A stretch of 64,000 nt of DNA from JAFNAG01 sp963739235 (GCA_963739235.1 CAVTZY010000050.1:99022-163021), one strand, 5' to 3'. Shown: positions 17,744-27,092, counted from the first letter of the stretch. Numbers and translations are program-made. The notes: a model not told the origin generated them from the sequence alone.

Positions 17744-19399
17744 GTGAAACTCATTTCTGAGGTAACTATTGACCATTTCCGTTCGATCCGATCTGGCACA
17801 ATCGGTGACTTGGGCCATTTCACGGCCTTCGCCGGACTGAACAACTCGGGCAAATCCAATGTGCTTCGAGGGCTACATGTATTCTTCTCCGATCAGACGG
17901 ATATCGGCGTTGATTTCAATTTCTCCCGCGACTATTATTGCCATGACTTCAAAGCTAAGAAGGCCAAACGAATTAGCATAAGCGTTAAGTTTGACCTTCC
18001 GGCGTCCTTCAAGTTTCGCAAGGGCCTTCAAGCTGTCGAGAGCTTGTTGGGCCGATCATTTACACTGCGCAAGACATGGATGCGCGACAGTCCGCTTCCG
18101 ATTTATTACCTCAATTCTTCTGGAGCCGCACTTGGCCATGAACAAAGGTCGCTAATTGACCAGTTTCTTTCTCTCATCACATTCCGCTATATACCTAACC
18201 GCGTACTTCCTCTGGATATCATCCGTGACGAGCACCGTGCGCTGAGAGATGTCCTGGTCCGAAGACTCGCAAAAAAGGCTAAAAGCAAAGAAGACGTATT
18301 CCGTTCGATCGGGGAGACATCTGCCACGCTTATCAAGAGCCTCCAATCCTCCATTCATGAAGCTTGTCCCGAAATTGGTTCCATCAGATTAGCGACTCCA
18401 ACGTCCTGGCAAGATCTTATTTTTGCATTTGGATATAAACTGAAAATGAACGAGTCGGAACTGGACGATTCCGCGCAAGGCTCTGGTATCCAGAGTTTCT
18501 TGATGCTCGAGACGCTCTCGTTGATTGATCGCGACTATTTCCAAAAATTCGGATGGAAGCAGGCGGCCATCTGGGCAGTTGAGGAACCGGAATCCTCGCT
18601 ACACACTTCCCTGGAAGCACGCGTGGCGGCATATCTGGCCAGTCTGGCGAACGAATCAGGAAGCCGCCTGCAGATTCTAGGCACAACCCATTCCGATTTA
18701 ATGCTTCAGAGTGCTGACCGTACTGTATTTGTCAACATGTTGCGCGGGGAGTCGTCATTCGCCGTAACAGATAAGCGCGCCGTGCTCCAGGAGGCTGCAA
18801 AACTGGGCATTTCTCGATGGACCCACCCAATTCATTGCAATCCTCTCCAGCCTCTTATCCTTGTGGAGGGGAAATTTGACTGTGCATTTATTGAAGCGGC
18901 GCTGAAAATCATCGCTCCGTCAAAGGAGATCATAGTTTCATACCTTGAGCAGCTGCAAGGAGGCGGAGCGACCGGAGGGGTAGAAGCATTGCTGCAATAC
19001 ATCCGGGCCAACGCAGCCGCTATCAAAGCACGGGTCAAGGATGCCCCCGTTATCATTCTCTTAGATTGGGATGCGGAAAAGAAGGGGCCTGAATTCATGA
19101 AGCCCTTCGCCCCTTCAGACCCCTGCAAAGTTCTAGTTTGGCCCGACACGGCATTCAACCCTAAATTGGGCAAGGCATTTCGTGGCATCGAGCGCCATAT
19201 GTCGGATCGTATTATTGACCGCGCAGAATCCGTCGCGAGAGTTTTAGGGAAAAAGCGTGATGGATCAAGAACGGTATCTCAGGGCGATTACGGCGCATTC
19301 AAGGAAGAAGTCTTCAAAGTTGTGAAGAAAGAATTGAAAGCCAAAGATCTGCAATACGCCAAGGCATTCCTTGAAAATCTGCTCAGCCTGATGCCTTGA
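17744..19399 (+). CDS. OLD-like ATPase with C-terminal TOPRIM domain
   Basis: 551 residues. The GTG at 17744 is preferred because GAGAGGGG precedes it by about 8 nt. Walker A is FAGLNNSGKSNVLR (residues about 29-42). SAQGSGIQSFLMLE is the signature region, and WAVEEPESSLH is Walker B. The C-terminal TOPRIM begins with LILVEGKFDCAFIEA (conserved Glu) and continues with IILLDWDAEKKG (DxD). OLD-family proteins are ATP-stimulated nucleases, and several act in anti-phage systems (for example with UvrD-like partners in Gabija). Here the partner genes are a Rad50-like ATPase upstream and an adenine methylase whose start is 12 bp past the stop. Confidence 0.85.
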   Translation: MKLISEVTIDHFRSIRSGTIGDLGHFTAFAGLNNSGKSNVLRGLHVFFSDQTDIGVDFNFSRDYYCHDFKAKKAKRISISVKFDLPASFKFRKGLQAVESLLGRSFTLRKTWMRDSPLPIYYLNSSGAALGHEQRSLIDQFLSLITFRYIPNRVLPLDIIRDEHRALRDVLVRRLAKKAKSKEDVFRSIGETSATLIKSLQSSIHEACPEIGSIRLATPTSWQDLIFAFGYKLKMNESELDDSAQGSGIQSFLMLETLSLIDRDYFQKFGWKQAAIWAVEEPESSLHTSLEARVAAYLASLANESGSRLQILGTTHSDLMLQSADRTVFVNMLRGESSFAVTDKRAVLQEAAKLGISRWTHPIHCNPLQPLILVEGKFDCAFIEAALKIIAPSKEIIVSYLEQLQGGGATGGVEALLQYIRANAAAIKARVKDAPVIILLDWDAEKKGPEFMKPFAPSDPCKVLVWPDTAFNPKLGKAFRGIERHMSDRIIDRAESVARVLGKKRDGSRTVSQGDYGAFKEEVFKVVKKELKAKDLQYAKAFLENLLSLMP

Positions 19400-19410
19400 G
19401 GGGTATGTGC

Positions 19411-21043
19411 ATGCCGAAGACAAAATTGGAATTGACATGGATTGGGAAGGAGAACAGGCCCAGGCTTGAGCCGCGCATCCTACTTGAGGATACGGTGAAG
19501 TCCTACCACGCGCCGCACAGGGTGACTCAGCACGATCTGTTCGATAACCGCCTCATTTTCGGAGATAATCTCCTTGCTCTCAAAGCGCTCGAACAGGAAT
19601 GTGCTGCCAAAATAAAGTGTATCTTTATCGACCCACCCTATAATACGGGGAGTGCCTTCACTCATTACGATGACGGAGTCGAACATTCTCTGTGGCTCTC
19701 ACTGATGAGAGATCGCCTTGAACTGCTTCGGCGGCTGCTCAGGAATGATGGGTCGATTTGGATTACCATCGACGATAATGAAGCTCACTATCTGAAAGTA
19801 ATATGTGATGAGATTTTTGGGCGCGCAAATTTCGTTGCGACGTGCGTGTGGGAGAAAGATAAGGGCGGACGTGGCGACGCCGATATATCCTTGACGCACG
19901 ACAACATTCTCGTGTTTGCCTCGAGATCGTGCCATATGGTCCGAAGCACGTAACCTCATGCCGCGTACTGATACGCAGCTGGCGCGATTCAAGAACCCTG
20001 ACAATGATCCACGGGGACCCTGGCGGCAAGGGGATGACGGCACGGCTAAGAGCGGAACTGAAAAGCAACGATTTCCGATTACACTACCATCTGGGCGTGT
20101 AGTGATACCACCGCCAGGTAGGTATTGGGCATTTTCACCGGAAAATCTCGAGAAGGCAAGGACCGAAGGGCGCGCATATTTTGGTGCGGATGGTGATCGT
20201 CTGCCTATCATCAAGCGCTATTTGAGCGAGGTGCGGGAAGGGGTTGCCCCCCGAACCTGGTGGTCTGCCGAGGAGGTGGGAACGAATCAGGCAGCCAAGA
20301 GAGATCATCTCAATAAGTTGCTGAATAACGTCGATCCGTTCGAGACGCCAAAGCCAGAAGGATTGCTACAGCGGATCATACATATTGCGACTAATCCTGG
20401 AGACTGGGTCCTTGATTCCTTCGCGGGATCCGGCACCACGGGCGCGGTGGCGCACAAGATGGGACGGCGCTGGATCATGGTGGAACTAGGCGAACATTGC
20501 CACACCCATATCATCCCGCGGCTGAAGAAGGTGATCGATGGAGACGATCCCGGCGGCATCACAGAGGCAGTGAACTGGAAGGGCGGCGGCGGGTTCCGTT
20601 ACTACCGGCTCGCGCCGTCACTGCTGGAGAAGGACAAGTGGGGCAACTGGGTCATCAGCAAGGAATTCAATGCCGCGATGCTGGCCGAGGCCGTGTGCAA
20701 GCTGGAGGGCTTCGTCTATGCGCCGAGCGACACGGTCTATTGGCAGCAGGGCCATTCCACGGAGCGGGATTTCATCTACGTGACCACGGCCAATCTGAGC
20801 CACGACCAACTCCTGCAGCTGAGCGACGAGGTGGGCGGGGAGCGCTCGCTGCTGGTGGTGTGCACCGCCTTCCGCGGCCGCAAGGAGGGCTACGCGAACC
20901 TGACGGTGAAGAAGATTCCAAAGGCAGTCCTCTCGCGCTGCGAATGGGGCAAGGACGATTACAGCCTCAAGGTGGAGAACCTGCCCAAGGCGCCGCCCAA
21001 ACCGGGTCAGCGGAACCTGTTCGGCGAGGATGCGGAGTCATGA
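19411..21043 (+). pseudogene. Type III-like adenine-N6 DNA methyltransferase (Mod), one-base frameshift
   Basis: From ATG 19411 (GAGGGG seven bases upstream) the frame has LIFGDNLLALKAL and CIFIDPPYNTGS, the DPPY catalytic motif of beta-class adenine methylases. It closes shortly after NILVFA. The adjoining frame continues as RDRAIWSEARNLMPRTDTQL and carries FAGSGTTGAVAHKMGR, the SAM-binding motif, to the stop at 21043. Removing one base near 19923 gives about 543 residues, the normal length. It should methylate adenine at the recognition site of the Res enzyme encoded 2 kb downstream. If the frameshift is real, the host would lack protection, which argues for a sequencing error or for a silent restriction subunit. 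It overlaps the next gene by ATGA. Confidence 0.85.
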
Positions 21044-22425
21044 AGCACAAATCCAAGCAACCTTCGAAGGCTTCCCCGGTCTACAGACGCATCCGCCAAA
21101 TTCTCGAATCGGCCAGGACAACCGTCGCCCGCTCCGTCAACACCACGCAAGTGGTGGCAAACTGGCTGATCGGCCGCGAGATTGTAGAGGAAGAACAGAA
21201 GGGAAAGAAGCACGCCGGATACGGAGAGGAACTGATTGCGAAGCTTGCTCGGCAGTTTAGGGCCGATGGAATCCCCGGCTATTCTGCTCAAAACCTCCGC
21301 TATCTGCGCCAATTCTATCTGGTTTACCCTGAACTCCCATCCCCGGGAATTTGCCACGCACTGCGTGGCAAATCTGGAATTGGTCATGCATCAGGAGAGG
21401 GAATTCACCACGCAGTGCGTGGTGAATTGGTCGGGTCACTGGACCCAGCCGCGATTCTTTACGCATCGCGTAAGGAATTCAAAAAGCAAGTCCCGGGGCA
21501 AAAACTCCACGCGGTGCGTGGAAAATTGTCAGAGGCATTTATCGTGCCTGAGATTCCGCACGCACTGCGTGCGGAATTGAATGCAGAGACAATTTCCGCC
21601 GCACTGGGTCAGAAAAGTATCTCGGGCGATTCATCCACAATTGGTCACGCACTGCGTGGCCAATCCTGGACACCCGGGCAACTCCATCCGAATCTCTCCT
21701 GGACCCACTACCGTACCCTCCTTCGGGTGGACAAGGCCGAAGCCCGCGCCTTTTACGAGATCGAGGCTATAAAAAACAACTGGTCGGCCCGTGAACTGGA
21801 GCGGCAGATCAACAGTCTGCTTTACGAACGCCTGGCGCTGAGCAAGGACAAGATGGGATTGATGAAGCTGGCCACAAAGGGACATGAGGTCCAGACACCT
21901 GCCGATGTCTTTAAGGATCCGGTAGTCATTGAGTTCTTGGGACTGCCCGAATCGCCCAAGCTGGTCGAGTCGGCACTCGAGGAGGCGTTGATCTCAAACC
22001 TGCAAGCGTTCCTTCTCGAAATGGGCAAGGGATTCGCCTTCGTCGCGCGCCAGGAACGGCTCACGCTGGACGGGGATCATTTCTACATTGACCTCGTGTT
22101 CTACCACACAATTCTCAAGTGTTACGTGCTCATCGATCTCAAGACGGGCAAGCTGACGCACCAGGATCTCGGGCAGCTCCAGTTGTATGTCAACTATTAC
22201 GATCGCGAGCGCAGAACCACTGGCGACAATCCAACCCTGGGCTTGATCCTATGCACCGACAAGAATGACGCGGTGGTTCGGTACACGCTCGGAGCGGATC
22301 AGCAGAAAGCCATCTTCGCCAGCCGGTACAAACTGCATTTGCCCACGGAAGCGGAACTCCGCGCGGAAATTCGGCGTGAAATCAAGGCGCTCTCAGGACA
22401 GATCAAGACTGGGGACGGGCAATGA
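21040..22425 (+). CDS. DUF1016 (YhcG/PDDEXK-like) nuclease with palindrome-encoded insertion
   Basis: 461 residues. The N-terminal DUF1016 part covers residues 1-105 (VVANWLIGREIVEEEQ, then QNLRYLRQFYLVYPE). The C-terminal nuclease part includes LSWTHYRTLLRV, GKGFAFVARQERLTLDGDHF, YIDLVFYH and YVLIDLKTGKLT, with the Asp and the Asp-x-Lys of a PDDEXK fold. Between the two, where relatives usually have a short linker, residues about 105-210 contain six HA(L/V)RG-like peptides, each encoded by a DNA palindrome, described separately. Both ends overlap neighbours by ATGA, so it is coupled to Mod and to the zeta-like kinase. DUF1016 genes are frequent in restriction loci; its exact role is not established. 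Confidence 0.85.
   Translation: MKHKSKQPSKASPVYRRIRQILESARTTVARSVNTTQVVANWLIGREIVEEEQKGKKHAGYGEELIAKLARQFRADGIPGYSAQNLRYLRQFYLVYPELPSPGICHALRGKSGIGHASGEGIHHAVRGELVGSLDPAAILYASRKEFKKQVPGQKLHAVRGKLSEAFIVPEIPHALRAELNAETISAALGQKSISGDSSTIGHALRGQSWTPGQLHPNLSWTHYRTLLRVDKAEARAFYEIEAIKNNWSARELERQINSLLYERLALSKDKMGLMKLATKGHEVQTPADVFKDPVVIEFLGLPESPKLVESALEEALISNLQAFLLEMGKGFAFVARQERLTLDGDHFYIDLVFYHTILKCYVLIDLKTGKLTHQDLGQLQLYVNYYDRERRTTGDNPTLGLILCTDKNDAVVRYTLGADQQKAIFASRYKLHLPTEAELRAEIRREIKALSGQIKTGDGQ
21349..21664. repeat. Six in-frame palindromic repeats inside the DUF1016 gene
   Basis: Palindromes occur at 21349-21373 (12-bp perfect arms around one base), 21402-21428 (13-bp perfect arms), 21455-21477 (10-bp arms, one mismatch), 21506-21522 (7-bp arms), 21553-21577 (12-bp perfect) and 21640-21664 (12-bp, one mismatch). 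The core is CACGCACTGCGTG or close to it. The arms change in a compensated way (TTTGC/GCAAA, TTCAC/GTGAA, TTCCG/CGGAA), so pairing is kept while sequence drifts. The cores start 54, 51, 48, 51 and 87 nt apart, always a multiple of three, so every copy is read as H/Y-A-(L/V/S)-R. Confidence 0.85.
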
Positions 22426-22964
22426 AGCGCGGCATGCGCAAGAAGGCTGGGAAGCGGATCGTGATTATTGCCGGGCCAAATGGCGCGGGCAAAACAACAC
22501 TTGCGATCGAGTTCCTACCCAACGAGGCTGGCTGTCCGGTTTTTGTGAATGCCGACCTGATTGCCGCCGGGCTTTCGCCTTTCGCTCCGGAGCTGGCGTC
22601 GGTAAAGGCTGGACGGTTAATGCTGGAAGCTATTGCGGAGCACGAAGCAAAAGGCGAGAGCTTTGCTTTCGAAACCACCCTCTCGGGACGCATCTATGCC
22701 CGGCGCATTCGTCGCTGGCAGGCGGCGGGATATCACGTCACATTGATATTCCTGGCTTTACTTTCACCTGAATTTGCGATAGCCCGGGTCAAGGAGCGAG
22801 TCCGTCAAGGCGGGCACGATGTGCCTGAGTTTGAAATACGCCGACGTTTTAATGCCGGTCTGCGCAATTTTCAAAATGTTTATCGCGACCTGGTGGATGC
22901 CTGGTCGTACTACGACAATTCGGGCACGAAGCCCGTTTTACTGGACTGGGGAGAAAAGCCATGA
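22422..22964 (+). CDS. Zeta-toxin-like P-loop kinase
   Basis: 180 residues from the ATGA overlap at 22422. Walker A is IIAGPNGAGKTTLAIEFLP (residues about 14-32). FVNADLIAAGLSPF carries the Asp found in zeta toxins, and FAFETTLSGRIYARRI the FETT motif that positions the sugar-nucleotide substrate. RVKERVRQGGHDVPE supplies the Arg-rich lid. Zeta toxins phosphorylate UDP-N-acetylglucosamine; this shorter AAA_33 branch, common in small two-gene modules, is less well characterised. The coupled small gene after it is a likely antitoxin or partner. Its position inside a Mod-Res operon suggests a back-up abortive function, which is inference. Confidence 0.8.
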   Translation: MKRGMRKKAGKRIVIIAGPNGAGKTTLAIEFLPNEAGCPVFVNADLIAAGLSPFAPELASVKAGRLMLEAIAEHEAKGESFAFETTLSGRIYARRIRRWQAAGYHVTLIFLALLSPEFAIARVKERVRQGGHDVPEFEIRRRFNAGLRNFQNVYRDLVDAWSYYDNSGTKPVLLDWGEKP

Positions 22965-23146
22965 ATCCGAAACCGATCGAACAGGCCCATGATCCGGTTC
23001 TGCGCGGGGCTACGTCGGCGCTGAGGCGCGCGGCAAAGCGCGCGCGCCTCGAGGCCGAACGGACTGGAACGTGCCTGATTATCGCGCGCGGCAAGGGTTG
23101 GGTCAGGGTTCCCCCAAAACCGCGGTCAGGATCAACCAAACCATGA
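22961..23146 (+). CDS. Small basic partner of the zeta-like kinase
   Basis: 61 residues, overlapping by ATGA at both ends. DPVLRGATSALRRAAKRARL is a basic amphipathic helix, followed by a short strand CLIIARGKGWVRV that resembles the C-terminal strand of small proteins usually found after such kinases. No domain name can be given with confidence. The context suggests an antitoxin or a regulatory subunit. The tight coupling between kinase, this protein and Res means all three are made in fixed ratio. Confidence 0.6.
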   Translation: MNPKPIEQAHDPVLRGATSALRRAAKRARLEAERTGTCLIIARGKGWVRVPPKPRSGSTKP

Positions 23147-25836
23147 ACCGCCATGTCAATGCCATCGCCGGCCGCCTCAGCCTGCGCCCGCCGCAGCGGC
23201 ACTCGCTGGAGATCCTTGATCGAATCACCGAGATCGCGCCGCCGGGAAAGGGGACAGATGTCGAGGCTGCGCTGGCCGCAATCCGCATCGAGTTCCCCAC
23301 CGTGTCGGATTTTGAGCGCGAATTCCCCTCGCTCTGTTTTGCGCTGGCTACCGGCGTGGGTAAAACCCGGCTCATGGGCGCATTCATCAGCTACCTGCAC
23401 CTGGCGCACGGCATCAACAATTTCTTCGTCCTGGCTCCCAATCTGACCATCTACAACAAGCTGATCGCCGACTTTACGCCGGGGACGCCGAAGTACGTGT
23501 TCAAGGGCATCGCCGAGTTTGCCACGGACGCTCCGGAAATCATCACCGGCGACAATTATGAATCACGGGCGCGCACCCTCTTCGACGAATTGATCCGCTG
23601 CAAGGTGAACATTTTCAACATCTCGAAGATCAATTCCGAGGTGCGCGGGGGCAAGTCGCCCCGCATCAAGCGCCTGTCCGAATATATCGGCGAGAGCTAT
23701 TTCGATTATCTGGCGGGACTCCCCGACCTCGTTCTGCTGATGGACGAATCCCATCGCTACCGCGCGTCGGCGGGTGTGCGCGCGATCAATGAGCTGAAAC
23801 CGCTGATTGGTCTTGAACTGACCGCTACGCCCTTCTTCGAGACAAGCAAGGGACCCGTCGCCTTTAAAAACGTAATCTTTGACTATCCGCTCGGCAGGGC
23901 CATGGGTGACGGTTTCGTGAAGGAACCGGCGGTCGTCACACGCAAAAACTTCAATCCGGCGGGTATGTCGATTGAAGAGCTTGAGCGGTTAAAGCTCGAA
24001 GACGGCGTGCGGCTGCACGAGCAAACCAAGGTGCTGCTGGAAACCTACGCCCGAGAGAACAGCGAGCCAATCGTCAAGCCTTTCGTACTGGTCATTGCCC
24101 GGGATACGACCCATGCAGGCGAGTTAATCCAGTTGATCAGGCGGGACGACTTTTTTGAGGGGCGCTACCGGGACAAGGTCATCCAGGTGGATTCGAGCAA
24201 GACAGGCGCGGAAGAAGACGAGATGATTGACCGCCTGCTCAAGGTGGAGCACACCGATGAGCCGACCGAGATCGTCATCCACGTGAATATGCTCAAGGAA
24301 GGCTGGGATGTAACCAACCTCTACACCATCGTGCCGTTGCGCGCGGCCAACGCGCGAATTCTGATCGAGCAGTCCATCGGGCGAGGTTTGCGCCTCCCTT
24401 ACGGGAAGCGTACCGGTGTGCCTGCGGTCGACCGGCTGAACATCGTGGCTCACGACAGGTTTCAGGAGATCATTAATGAGGCGAACCGGCCGGAATCGCC
24501 GATCCGCCTTCAAGCGATCGTACTTGCGGAAGAGGAGCTTGGAGAGAAAACCAAGACGGTGGTCTCTCAATCGACGCTGGCAAATAGGCTCGGAGTTAAG
24601 CCCGTACAAGCAACCCAGTTGACCGAGGTTGCGACCAACAACGATCCCCCCGCATTCCAAACCCCGCAGGAGCAGAAGATCGCACAACTTACCTACGAGG
24701 TGATCCGGAAACTGGAGAACCAGCCGCGGCGGCTGCCGTGCGTGTCGTATTTGAATCAGCCTGAACTGCAGGCTGAGGTGACGCGTGAAGTCACCTCGCA
24801 GTATCGTGCGGCGCAATTAGAGTTGCCGGAACTCGCCGGCCAGCCGGATGTTGCCACAGTGGTCGCCAAAACGGCTGAGCTGATCATCGAACAGACCATC
24901 GACATTCCGCGCATTCTGGTAGTCCCCAGAGGCGAGGTTCGCTCCGGCTTCAAACCATTTACGCTGGAGCTGGGTACGCTCAACTACCAGGCGCCATCCG
25001 AGGAGCTGTGGATTCAGTATCTTCGCACCGGTGGCACCGAAGTTGTGGGCCTGGGCAGGGGCGGCATCGAAGAGGCGCGGCTGGAAGATTATGTCGTAAG
25101 CGGCCTCGTGGATTTCGACGACGTTGCCTACGACAGCCACGCCGACCTGCTTTATGACTTGGCTGCGCAGACGGTCCGGCACTTCAGGACCTACCTCTCG
25201 GAGGAGGACACGCGCAAAGTTCTGCGCCTGCATCAGAGGGAGATTGTGCGTTTCATCCACGCGCAGATGCAGCAGCACTACTGGGAAGAGGCGGCAGGTT
25301 ATGAGGTGGTCGTGAGCAAGGGATTCGGCGAATTGAAGCCGAGCGCCTATACAGCCTCTGTCAGCGCGCCGGCGCTGGATTTCCATCAATCCCCCGCCGA
25401 CAAGTCGAACATGGCGAAGTACCTCTTCAACGGTTTCAAACGTTGCCTCTACCCGGTCCAAAAATTCCAGTCCGAAGCCGAGCGCATTCTCGCGGTTATC
25501 CTCGACCGCGAGGCCACACGATGGTTCAAGCCGGCGAGGGGCCAGTTTCAAATCTTCTATAAATCCGGGGCCGATCAGCTGGAATACCAGCCCGACTTCG
25601 TTGCCGAGACCGACGGCGTGATCTACATGCTGGAGCCCAAGGCGAGAAACCAAATGGAAGACGCCGACGTGCTCGCAAAGCGGGATGCTGCCGTAAAATG
25701 GTGCGACCACGCCACCGCACATGCTTCAACATGCGGGGGCAAGCCCTGGAAATATGCGCTCATCCCGCATGATCAGATTGCAGCCAATATGACCGTTGCA
25801 GGGCTTGCGAACATGGCCTCCCTGAGCCGGGCATGA
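23143..25836 (+). CDS. Type III restriction enzyme Res subunit (helicase-nuclease)
   Basis: 897 residues from ATG 23143, which lies in the ATGA overlap with the small gene. Helicase motifs: ALATGVGKTRLMGAF (I, residues about 66-80), LLMDESHRYRA (II), LELTATPFFET (III), VNMLKEGWDVTNLY (V), QSIGRGLRLPYG (VI). The C-terminal nuclease is visible as EYQPDFVAETDGVIYMLEPK with PD...ExK spacing. Res proteins form a complex with Mod, translocate or slide on DNA and cut beside unmethylated sites. The Mod gene is 2.1 kb upstream, separated by DUF1016, the kinase and the small gene. This order is not the standard mod-res pair, so those middle genes may be part of one system. Confidence 0.88.
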   Translation: MNRHVNAIAGRLSLRPPQRHSLEILDRITEIAPPGKGTDVEAALAAIRIEFPTVSDFEREFPSLCFALATGVGKTRLMGAFISYLHLAHGINNFFVLAPNLTIYNKLIADFTPGTPKYVFKGIAEFATDAPEIITGDNYESRARTLFDELIRCKVNIFNISKINSEVRGGKSPRIKRLSEYIGESYFDYLAGLPDLVLLMDESHRYRASAGVRAINELKPLIGLELTATPFFETSKGPVAFKNVIFDYPLGRAMGDGFVKEPAVVTRKNFNPAGMSIEELERLKLEDGVRLHEQTKVLLETYARENSEPIVKPFVLVIARDTTHAGELIQLIRRDDFFEGRYRDKVIQVDSSKTGAEEDEMIDRLLKVEHTDEPTEIVIHVNMLKEGWDVTNLYTIVPLRAANARILIEQSIGRGLRLPYGKRTGVPAVDRLNIVAHDRFQEIINEANRPESPIRLQAIVLAEEELGEKTKTVVSQSTLANRLGVKPVQATQLTEVATNNDPPAFQTPQEQKIAQLTYEVIRKLENQPRRLPCVSYLNQPELQAEVTREVTSQYRAAQLELPELAGQPDVATVVAKTAELIIEQTIDIPRILVVPRGEVRSGFKPFTLELGTLNYQAPSEELWIQYLRTGGTEVVGLGRGGIEEARLEDYVVSGLVDFDDVAYDSHADLLYDLAAQTVRHFRTYLSEEDTRKVLRLHQREIVRFIHAQMQQHYWEEAAGYEVVVSKGFGELKPSAYTASVSAPALDFHQSPADKSNMAKYLFNGFKRCLYPVQKFQSEAERILAVILDREATRWFKPARGQFQIFYKSGADQLEYQPDFVAETDGVIYMLEPKARNQMEDADVLAKRDAAVKWCDHATAHASTCGGKPWKYALIPHDQIAANMTVAGLANMASLSRA

Positions 25837-25994
25837 TCTAAATTCGGCATCATGAGAACGAGTCGAGCCTCAGAACCGTGCAATGGTCTCGAGGGTGATA
25901 GCGGGCACCCTGGCCAGGGGCTGGATACGGCTCCATGATCCTGGGAGCCGATCCCGGAAGCATGCCCGATACGTGCCCTCATGGGCCTGAGGTT

Positions 25995-26402
25995 CTATTT
26001 GACGGTTATTTGATTGGGAGCGAATCGGCGATTGCCCAGGAATGGCGGTCAATCTGCAAGTCATTGAACAAAAGGTTGTTAGGTGGCTGGTTCCGAGGTC
26101 GGTTTATTTGACGGCTATTTGACTGACGGGCGCAGCCAGGACGGATGCACATAACCGTCACATAAGTAACCTATTGTGAAAAATAAACTTATCGACTTTT
26201 CAGGGCAGAATCTCATTTTGAAATCACATAATTCGCCGATTTGCGCCGCGCAAGCAGCCGACCGAACAGACGTTCTTGAACGAGCGCTCAGGGGAGCCCA
26301 GGCTTATGAGCGAATCGCCGCCTGCTCCAGCTCATCCATACGGGAAGTTGCCGGAGAAGCACCGGAATCGATCAGAGGTAGTTACATAACAGTTATATAA
26401 AC
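25995..26402. repeat. Four copies of a TTATNTGACGGTTATNTGA motif
   Basis: Copies read TATTTGACGGTTATTTGA at 25996-26013 (plus), TTATTTGACGGCTATTTGA at 26104-26122 (plus), the complement form with G in both variable positions at 26148-26166 (minus), and a weaker complement copy within 26381-26402 (minus). Each is itself a direct repeat of TATTTGA around CGG. The last two each precede a copy of the same PLD N-terminal coding region by about 60-80 bp, so the motif looks like an operator duplicated with its gene. The first two have no recognisable gene after them. Confidence 0.55.
26176..26400 (+). pseudogene. Decayed duplicate of a PLD-like protein N-terminus
   Basis: The frame includes NSPICAAQAADRTDVLERAL, RGAQAYERIAACSSSSIREV and AGEAPESI. 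It matches the opening of the next gene (RRFSSRRQPIDQTFLNERL, RGAQAYDRIAGYLSSSILKV, AGEALELI) about 235 bp further on. It lacks a good start and ends at 26400 in the second motif copy. It is a diverged tandem copy of about 70 codons that no longer encodes a full domain. Confidence 0.6.
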
Positions 26403-26462
26403 AAGTCGCTGCAAATAAGAGATTTTGCGACTTTCCCCAATGGATTCTTACTTGAGAATTAC

Positions 26463-27057
26463 ATGATTCGCCGATTTTCGTCGCGCAGGCAGCCGATCGA
26501 TCAGACGTTCTTGAATGAGCGCCTCAGAGGTGCGCAAGCCTACGATCGGATTGCGGGCTACCTTAGTTCCTCCATACTGAAAGTAGCAGGCGAAGCTCTG
26601 GAATTGATCACCGGACAAGTCCGGATGGTCTGTAATTCGGATCTGAACGCGGACGACGTAAAGACTGCCCGAGCAGCAAGCTTCGCGATCAGGCGAGAGT
26701 GGTGCGCCCGCATTGGGCCCCAAGGCCGCTCACTTCGTGTTTTCTTTCACCAGAGGCAAACGATTCCGTGTTGAGCTCTACCTTGATACAGGAATTCAAA
26801 CCCAAAACAAGACGATCTTCGACAAGTTGGCGCTAAGAAGGGATGAGCTCGAAAGAAAGGCAAATGCGACGTTTACATGGGAGCGTCTGGACGAGCGCCG
26901 AGCATCGCGAATTGCAATCTACCATAGCGGTGAAATCTCGGACACCGATGAAAGTTTGCTGAAACTGCATGAATGGGCGACTGATACCATGATTGGTTTT
27001 CATGCCGCTATTGCCGGCTCTGTCCAGGAGGCGCTTGACCGTCAGCTGGGCCGATGA
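26463..27057 (+). pseudogene. Deletion fusion of a PLD-like N-terminus and a DUF4268 C-terminus
   Basis: From ATG 26463 the frame encodes about 75 residues typical of PLD-like proteins linked to restriction loci (RGAQAYDRIAGYLSSSILKV, then VRMVCNSDLNADD), up to AIRREWCA. From about 26713, in the next frame, it reads GPKAAHFVFSFTRGKRFRVE, LYLDTG, IFDKLALRRDELERKANATF and LHEWATDTMIGFH, the C-terminal part of a DUF4268 protein. The HKD motifs of the PLD and the front of DUF4268 are missing. A deletion between two genes has joined them out of frame at a GGGCCCC run. The remaining product is unlikely to be functional. Confidence 0.65.
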
Positions 27058-27092
27058 GAAGTGCGAGCGTTCGCAAAAAGGGGAGGACGATA

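Noticed and set aside
21349..21664. CRISPR array
   Set aside because: The repeats are palindromic, differ in sequence, have irregular spacing and are translated within one open gene; no cas gene is near.
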